The position numbers and the translations under genes are program-made. The notes beneath the pieces are model-generated. The model saw nothing but the letters and a program-made list of their open reading frames with translations. It searched no databases and was not told where the DNA came from. A DNA stretch of 64,000 nt, taken from the NCBI GenBank assembly GCA_050084985.1, contig JBITNC010000001.1, forward strand, positions 101,308,001 to 101,372,000. Direction: 5' to 3'. Position 1 is the stretch's first letter. The number at the start of each line of letters is the position of its first letter. The DNA comes from Nageia nagi. Its lineage: Eukaryota; Pinophyta. This document shows positions 57,232-64,000 of this stretch, in pieces.

Positions 57232-57956
57232 GTTCCCCTTAATGAAATATTGGGATAGAGTGAATAAGAGAGAAGAAGAAGACAAAGTAAGAGAGTTCTC
57301 CTCCAAAGAGACAATGGAGATGAGAACTTTTTACATATTTCTGAAGTAAAAAAGATCTAGTTTGAGACTCACTACTTTCCCAAATACAACCATTAACTAT
57401 AATCAATTTCAATGTACATGAAGTAGTCATCCAACTAGAAGTCATGAAGAGTTTCTAAGCCTGCATACTTGAGGTAAGTAACTTGCAATCTCAAAGGAAC
57501 CTACAAGTCATAAGTAGCTCAAATAACAAGATTAGTTAGATGCAACATATTCATCTCAACAAGGATAGATGAATCACACAAATGCCATCATGAACTAATC
57601 AATGGTGCACTATAAGTCATCACGAAGATGCCATGCTAAAAAACTCATAGTCATCTACTGTATATAAAACATGTGTTGATTATCATTACAAAATAGAGCA
57701 TGCACATATGAGTTTCTCACATATAGATAATTGAATAGTGCCAAAAGAAATATAAGAGTTTCTCACACATGGATAACTTAACAATGCTAGATTGGCCAAT
57801 CTTTTGTTTTAAAAATTTGTACAACAAGTTCTTAATGTATAATGAACTTACCATAAAGGTGTACAACAAAATCAACACTATACAACATAAAATCCTCCTA
57901 TGGATGAAGTTGTCATCATAAACATGAATTCAACATAAGATTTCAAACTTCACTCC
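57232..57956 (-). other. Copia B region between RNase H and PPT
   Basis: Counterpart of 45704-46406 in copia A, about 94-95 percent alike by eye, with small indels such as 46 bases shared without change around TTAGATGCAACATATTCATC. No coding potential. Confidence 0.7.
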
Positions 57957-58330
57957 CCCTTGAGGGCAACTTCACCAACTCGATAGCATCCCTAAGCTTA
58001 CAAAATTAAGCTTATGGGAGGTGCTTGGTGAACAAATTAATGAAGTTCAAGGTAGATGGAAAATACTCCATGTGTATGATACTATCAAGAACCTTATCCC
58101 TAATAAAATGGGCATGGATTTTTACATATTTTATTTTTTAATGAAACATAGAATTCTTAGCCAAATAAATAGTCGACTAATTATCTAAATAAGTCAAAGA
58201 TGAGCCACCTTGCTCATACCCAATTTATTTTAGAATATGCCTTAGCCAAATGGCTTCTTGGGCTACAACAAATATGTCATGGTATTTAGCTTCTATGGTG
58301 GAAAGAGAAATAGTAGGCTACTTCTTGGAA
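57957..58330 (-). pseudogene. Copia B RNase H remnant
   Basis: Alignable with 46407-46830 of copia A (phrases HFIRDKVLDSIIHMEY-like and KLPSRGSE-like at the end) but with more stops. Recognised mainly by that alignment. Confidence 0.6.
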
Positions 58331-58489
58331 GCCTAAGAGATAGCACCTAAACCAATGTTAAACACATACGTAAAGGTTGATTTCTTATCATCTCTATCTT
58401 CTCCATAGTCAAAATCTAAGAATCTTGAGAGAATAAATGAAGGCAACTTAGAATACTTAAGAGCAAGATCCTTAGTCCCTACAACATAC

Positions 58490-59420
58490 CTCAAGATTTG
58501 GTTAAGGTGCTCAACCTAAGATTTTTGCATGAATCGTGCCATCAAATTCACTACAAAGGTAATATTTGGTTTGAATATAGTCAAATACAAAATACTACCA
58601 ATTAATTACTTGTAAGCTGTAGCATCAACTAATTGAGAGTTGGAGCTTAGAGAAATAGTGATTCTAGGAGAGACTAGGATCATAACATATCTATACTCTT
58701 CTATTCTAAATTTATATAAGATATTTGATATATACTTAGATTAACTAAGGTAAGTACAATCCTTATCTTGATACACTTACATTTCAAGATAGTAGTGTAA
58801 GAGATCAAGATCAATCATTTAAAATGTTGAATTAAGTTTGGATATGCACTCTTGAATGATTTTATCATTATTTTCAATTATCAGAAGATCATCCACATAA
58901 AAGAGAATCAAAATCATATCTTTTCCTTGATTGAGCACATATAGATCAGAGTAAAAAAAACACTTGAATAATCTTTACAAAGTACCATAAAATATTTTTA
59001 GACTAGGCTCTAAGTGCTTGTTTAAGTCTATACAATGACTTCCTTAGCTTACACATAAAGGACTCTTTACCTTCCATGATAAACCCTTCTGGTTTATTCA
59101 TGAAGATTTTCATATCTAATTCACCATTGAAAAATTGACTTCTGACATTAAATTGAAAAACTTTCCATCCTTGAGCTATAGAAAGAGAAAGGATAATCCT
59201 AATAATAGGCATCTTTGCCATAGAAGCAAAGGTTTCCTCATAATATATATCATATTTTTGAGCAAAACCTTTGGCTACTAACCTTGACTTGTATTTCTCA
59301 ATATCTCCAATTAAATTGAACTTGACCTTGTAGATCCACTTATTTCCAATCATATTCTTCTCATTGAGATAAGGAATCAAATTCTAAGTTTTATTTTTCA
59401 TAACCGCTTTATACTCCACT
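58490..59420 (-). pseudogene. Copia B reverse transcriptase remnant
   Basis: 59003-59380 is open for 125 codons on the minus strand: NEKNMIGNKWIYKVKFNLIG, EKYKSRLVAKGFAQKYD, IRIILSLSIAQGWKVFQFNV, FMNKPEGFIMEGKESFMCKL, SLYRLKQALRA. YVDD is readable at 58888-58899 (FYVDDLLI). In the palm DVKSAF region the first catalytic Asp is Asn (FQFNVRSQF), so this copy could not polymerise even without its stops. Confidence 0.87.
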
Positions 59421-59735
59421 TTCATAACTTCCATCCAAAACTCATGCTTAGAAGCTTCTTTTAAGGTTAAGGGCTCATGCTTGTTATCAATCTTGGAAAA
59501 TAAGAATTTGTTTAAGGTCATTCTCTTAGTTACCCTTTATGTTGGAGAATTTTGTTCCTATGGTGACTTGTCTAGATCAATATCTAAGTAGCTAGGTGTA
59601 GCTGAAGAGTCCTCTGGATCATCAACATCCTCATTAGAAGAGGATTCTTCAAGAAGTTCATTAAACTTTACATCCCTTGAAACAAATATGGCTTTATAAG
59701 ATGGAGAATAGAGCCTATAGCCTTTATGCTAACTA

Positions 59736-60520
59736 TCATAACCCACAAAGATGCATTTTTAAGCTCTTTTGTTCAACTTCTTCCTTTTTCTCAAAAATAA
59801 TGTAGGAGAATGCTTCATAGCCAAACACCCTAAAATGTGAAATGTTAGGTTTTTTTCTTAACCATACCTTAAAAGGAGTTCTACCTTGAATGGCTTTTGT
59901 GGGACACCTATTCAAGGTGTAAATAGCAGTACTGATAGCTTCACCCCATAAGAAATTAGAAAGATTATCCAACATGCATCTAGCCATCTCCATAATTATT
60001 CTATTTTTTATTTCGGTAACACCGTTTTACTAAGGAGTGTAAGGAATCATGAACTGCCTCTTGATCTCATACTTAGCATAATAGTCATTGAAATCATTGC
60101 TGCTATATTCTCCCTCATTATCTAATCTCAACATTTTGATTTTAAGGTTAGTTTGATCCTCAACAAAGGCTCCAAAAACTTTAAAAACTCTCAAATGTTT
60201 GATCTTTGTTTTTAAGTAGATACTCAAAGGTCATTCTACTAAAGTCATTAATGAAGGTCAAAACGTAAGATACTCCTCCAAGTAACTTAGTATAAAATGA
60301 ACCCATAAAATCTAAATGCATAAGTTGAAAAGGTTGGGATGCTCTTGTTACCTTATCTTTTTCAAACTTTTATCTATGCATCTTTCCAAGAATGCACTTC
60401 TCACATAGTCTAACTGAAAGAGAAATTAAAGGCAAACCTTCCATAGGTTCTTGGTTTTTCATGACTTGAATACTCTTGTGGTTAAGGTGTCCTAAATGAT
60501 TTTTTTAAAGATTACCTTTA
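59736..60520 (-). pseudogene. Copia B integrase remnant
   Basis: 60030-60227: RVFKVFGAFVEDQTNLKIKM, LRLDNEGEYSSNDFNDYYAK (second Asp, DNEGEY for DNGGEY). 59736-59993: EMARCMLDNLSNFLWGEAIS, YTLNRCPTKAIQGRTPFKVW, FRVFGYEAFSYI. The glutamate region between them is stop-broken. The order matches copia A 48045-48960. Confidence 0.85.
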
Positions 60521-60529
60521 GACAACACA

Positions 60530-60900
60530 CTAAAAGCAAGACACATCTTTGATGGAACTTGATCCACAATGTAGAGGTTATCTTTCATAGATCCTTTAAC
60601 CAAAGTGGTAAGTATTTTCTTAATGCATCAGGATTGAGAGTCAAACTCAAAAGAGTACCTTTTTTTAGCAACTTAGATTACTAAGAGAAGGTTCATCCTT
60701 AAATTAGGAACATAAAGAATATTTGTAATAACCTTTCTGTGAATCAACACACTCTCAATTCCTTGGACTTCAAGAGTAGAGTTATCATCTATCATAATTG
60801 CATCTTTTCTATACTTATGAAATTTTTCAAACTTTTCTTTTTCAAAGTATAATTGATTAGTGCAATTAGAATCAATGATCTAATCAAACCAAAAAGAGCG
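60530..60900 (-). pseudogene. Copia B protease remnant
   Basis: Aligns to 48965-49345 of copia A. Active-site triad reads DSN (60865-60873) for DSG. Several stops. Confidence 0.65.
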
Positions 60901-60949
60901 AGATAAGGAGTAGAGCATCATAGCAAAACCAACATGAATATTCTTCTTT

Positions 60950-61885
60950 CCCTTGTAGTTCTTTATATTTCTATTACCTTTATTCTTTTCTTTTTTTTGT
61001 AGCAATCAATTTCTTTATAACCTTGGATGCCATAATAGTTACAATTACCATCAAAATTTTTTTAGGATAAGAATTATTTATTTTACCTTTTTCATCTCTT
61101 TACTTGAAGTGATTGTTGTTTCCATTATTCCTACTATTGTGGTTGTTATTTTTGTTATTCTTGTTGCTATTGTAGCCATTACCTCTTTTCTCAAAAATTT
61201 TAGAGGAAGAAAGAAAATATTTCTTTTAATGGTTTAACTTCTTCTTGAAAGGAGTTTTGGTTTCTCTAAGAGCAACGTTATTATTCTTAGGAGAAGAAAT
61301 CAACACCTTATTGTTAATAATTTTTTCATGCTTCAATAGGTGCCTAAAAAGGTTCTCAAGGGAGAAGACCTCTTCTTTATCATCAAGCTTTATTTCTATA
61401 ACCATCATAAAGTTTTCAAACTTTGAACAAAGGTTTTAAAGAATAATGAAGACCATGAACTCATCATTAATCTAATTTCACCCACAAGCAACAAGTTGGG
61501 TTCTTAGGTCAATAATTTTGTTCAAGTAGATAGCCACATTTTCATCTTCCCCTTGACAAGATTGAAGCAACTTTTGGAGAATGGTAAACCTTCTTGAAAA
61601 ATTTGAACCAAGGTAGATTTGCTTAAACTTATCCTAAGCTTTTTTTGCCAAGGCTGAAGAGGAAATCATCAGAAGCATATGATCTAAAATTACACAGAAA
61701 ATCATGGAGGTTGCCAACTCATTATTTATGTTGTAAGCCTCTAGTGCCTTCTCATATGTAGAAGGTATAAGGTTCTCATTCATTATTTGCCAAAGCTTTT
61801 TTGCTTACAATTCAGCTCTCATTCGAGGTACTAAATACCAAAGTGGTACCATCAAATATGGGTTTGTGTAGAAAGATTCTCTCAT
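60950..61885 (-). pseudogene. Copia B gag remnant
   Basis: Start codon complementary to 61883-61885, the same place as in copia A. 61226-61408 reads IEIKLDDKEEVFSLENLFRH then LLKHEKIINNKVLISSPKNN, and further an Asn-rich stretch from the triplet run at 61105-61185. Stops and frameshifts. Confidence 0.7.
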
Positions 61886-63378
61886 TTGCTACATAAGAAT
61901 GTGAAAAATAATAAGCATATGATTTAATAAATAATATTAAATGTTAAATTTTAACCAAGTAAATCATACATGTTAAATCTAACACTATAATCATGCTTGA
62001 TTTGACTCATAAATGCAAATGTTTTACAATTCAAATATACATCTCATGTACCTAAATACATTTCTCATCTCAAGAACCATAGATGTAGAGTGATATTATT
62101 GGAGCTTATTTTTTATCTAAAATGCCCACACAAGAGTAGCCCAAGTACTACCAATCCTCAACCAGTTCACCTTCATCAGTTTTATACTCTCACAAGGAGA
62201 AGTACCTACTATTTTCCAAATTTATGACATTTATTAAATCAATCAAATTATTAATCTTGATTAGATTTCAAGTTGTCCTCCTAAGTTATCAGGATAATCC
62301 TTGAATAGATGTGTGAATATGTGGTATCACTACATACATGCCTATCCACCTATTGGAGTTATGTTTAGACCAACAAAGGACTTAGGGGCAATTGAGAAGT
62401 ATGTACTTTTCACCATTTTGATCATTGGACTTAAAGGCTCCAATCTGTCTATCCTCACCTCATGGCTCTCTAAATAAGTCATGTTGCAGAATGTACCCAC
62501 AAATGTGTTCATTTTAAGAGGTTGCTCATATCAATATTTGCATTTTTGCATAAGTAAATAAAGCAAAAGTACGAAACATGAAGTAAAATAGCATAAAATT
62601 AAATATCATCCATTCATAACTTGAAACCTAAGAGTCTAATGGGTTTTGTTTACCAACCCCTAATGAATATCTTTACATCATTTCTAATTTTGCACAAGTC
62701 CATTTTGGACAAAGAAGTAAACTGCATCATAACTTAAGAAATTAAGTACTAAACATAAGTATTATGCATGCTTTTAACTTTTAAGTAGTAAGTATTAACT
62801 TAAGAAATTTAAGCTTTAAATATTTAAGTACTAAACATGCATCATTTAAGCATAAGCATGCATTACCTTAATAAATAAGTATTAAGCATGCATAAATTTT
62901 AAGTACTAAACATAAACATGCATCATTTTAACTTAAAAGTATGCATCTAAAAAAATTAAAAAAATGTACTTTTTAAATTAACAATTTTTAAATAAAGAAA
63001 TGCATCTTTTAACTTAAAAAATAGATTGAAATACTAATCATGCATTTATTAACTTAACAAATAAGTAAGGAGCATGTATCTTTCATCTTAAAAAAAAAAA
63101 TGAAGTAAGGAACATGCATCATTTATCTTAAAAAAATAATAAGCATGCATCATTCCTATTAATTTGTGTAAGGAATAATAATGCATCATAACTTAAAATA
63201 TTAAGTAATGCATTATTCCTATAGTTTTTAGAGAGGCAAAAAAGAAATTGTAAAGCATAAAGAATCAAAGAATTAAGTAAAGAAACTCATAAATATTCCC
63301 CTTCGCTTTTTTTTTACTTCAAAAATTGATCCCTTCAATGAATGCTCAGAAAAAATAAATTGCATATTTTATTTTTAG
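61886..63378 (-). other. Copia B leader, CATGCAT-rich, cut by copia D
   Basis: Counterpart of 50336 to about 51790 in copia A. 62760-63210 holds at least eight CATGCAT words among TTAAGTA(C/T)TAA-like AT repeats. It ends abruptly at the plus-strand LTR start at 63379; the rest of the leader and the 5' LTR of B are not in the window. Confidence 0.7.
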
Positions 63379-63880
63379 TGTTGTAATGTATAATGCATTA
63401 TTGTAAAGGTTTTGTAATAATCTTCTATGTAAGTTCACTAATACTTAAGGGTAACATTTGATAGATTAAGTATTTAAGTGAATATAATAATGTAACTTGT
63501 CCTACACTCCATGTCATGAGCATGCCCCTTAGGTAAAAGGATGTGCATGTCATGCTTTTGTATATTGAATAAAAGGGTGATCCAAAGAGAGATTTTGGCC
63601 TATAAATAAAAGGCTCCCTCTTTGTGATTACACATCAATTTGTGGAGTAAAGTTGTGCTAGAGGATAGTGTTTAAGAGTTGAGATTAGGAGGATTGTAAG
63701 AGAGTTGTATTTGTAATTGAAGTAAAGATCTAGTTAGTGGATGTACTCCTAGTTGAAGGAACCATTTACATCTTGTGTTATCTTTATGAGATTGCTTTGT
63801 GTGATAGTTAGATGTGAATTGAAAGCTTTCATGTGATCTTTGTAGTTTAAGATTGTTCATATTATATTTCAATTCTCTCA
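63379..63880 (+). repeat. Copia D 5' LTR (plus strand)
   Basis: TGTTGTAATGTATAATGC ... CAATTCTCTCA, the same family as A and B but in the opposite orientation, inserted in the leader of B. TATA at 63600-63608 (CTATAAATAA). The internal region continues past the window end. Confidence 0.88.
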
Positions 63881-63882
63881 TT

Positions 63883-63894
63883 TGATATCAGAGC
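63883..63894 (+). other. Copia D primer-binding site
   Basis: TGATATCAGAGC, two bases after the LTR; one mismatch to the initiator-Met-tRNA word. 63895-64000 is the start of the leader. Confidence 0.85.
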
Positions 63895-64000
63895 ATAGTG
63901 TGAAAGCTCATCTTTATCTTGGAGATTCTTCATCCTTCATCTTACTTCATTTGGTATTTGGAGGTTCTTCTTGTTTGAGGTAAAACAATTTAGAGGTATA

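Overview
This window reads as nuclear DNA of a seed plant with a large, repeat-choked genome. A gymnosperm is my best guess, because a kinase gene has an intron of about 22 kb made almost wholly of transposon debris and because the repeats are old and deeply nested; this is inference, not proof. There is no sign of bacterial, organellar or viral-genome organisation, and I found no tRNA, rRNA or CRISPR.

The one host gene I can support is a receptor-like/cytoplasmic Ser/Thr kinase on the minus strand. Four exons are visible: 37932-38013 (start codon), 37587-37702 (glycine loop), 15236-15446 (VAVK lysine to hinge) and 14792-15029 ([11 protein letters not shown]). Splice sites and phases agree at every junction. 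Intron 2 (15447-37586) is 22,140 bp. The exons for the rest of the kinase lie beyond position 1 or are lost, so the next intron would exceed 14.7 kb.

Layout. 1-5793: a non-autonomous LTR element (PBS, two long unrecognised ORFs, PPT, 3' LTR), followed head-to-head by an inverted copy of the same LTR (5840-6683), giving an LTR palindrome. 6684-14515: a decayed plus-strand gypsy element (gag 7275, protease 8604, RNase H about 12925) broken by a minus-strand LTR-like block (9112-11270), two tandem-repeat arrays and another minus LTR (13685-14515). 14792-38013: the kinase gene. Its giant intron holds a LINE remnant, an LTR with a non-canonical element carrying a long unknown ORF, a minus-strand hAT transposase remnant split by a 3,981-bp solo LTR with a perfect CCTTC target-site duplication, a plus-strand BED-finger hAT fragment, and a second LTR of the same family whose U3 holds a large satellite-like array. 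38300-44460: the 5' side of the kinase gene, with an LTR copy, a second BED-type hAT fragment and a GC-richer block that could be a 5' noncoding exon.

44464-64000: a nest of Ty1/copia elements. The outer element C (minus) was hit by copia A (45195-53779, minus, complete, TSD TCTAT) within its RNase H gene and by copia B (56745 to about 63378, minus) within its gag; the leader of B was in turn hit by copia D (63379 onward, plus), which runs off the window. All are decayed by stops and frameshifts, although the YVDD catalytic motif survives in the RTs of A, B and C.

The items most worth a second look are the 22-kb intron, the LTR palindrome with convergent promoters (a natural hairpin-RNA locus), the 4-kb solo LTR with satellites inside its U3, and the evidence for gene conversion between the 3' ends of copia A and B.
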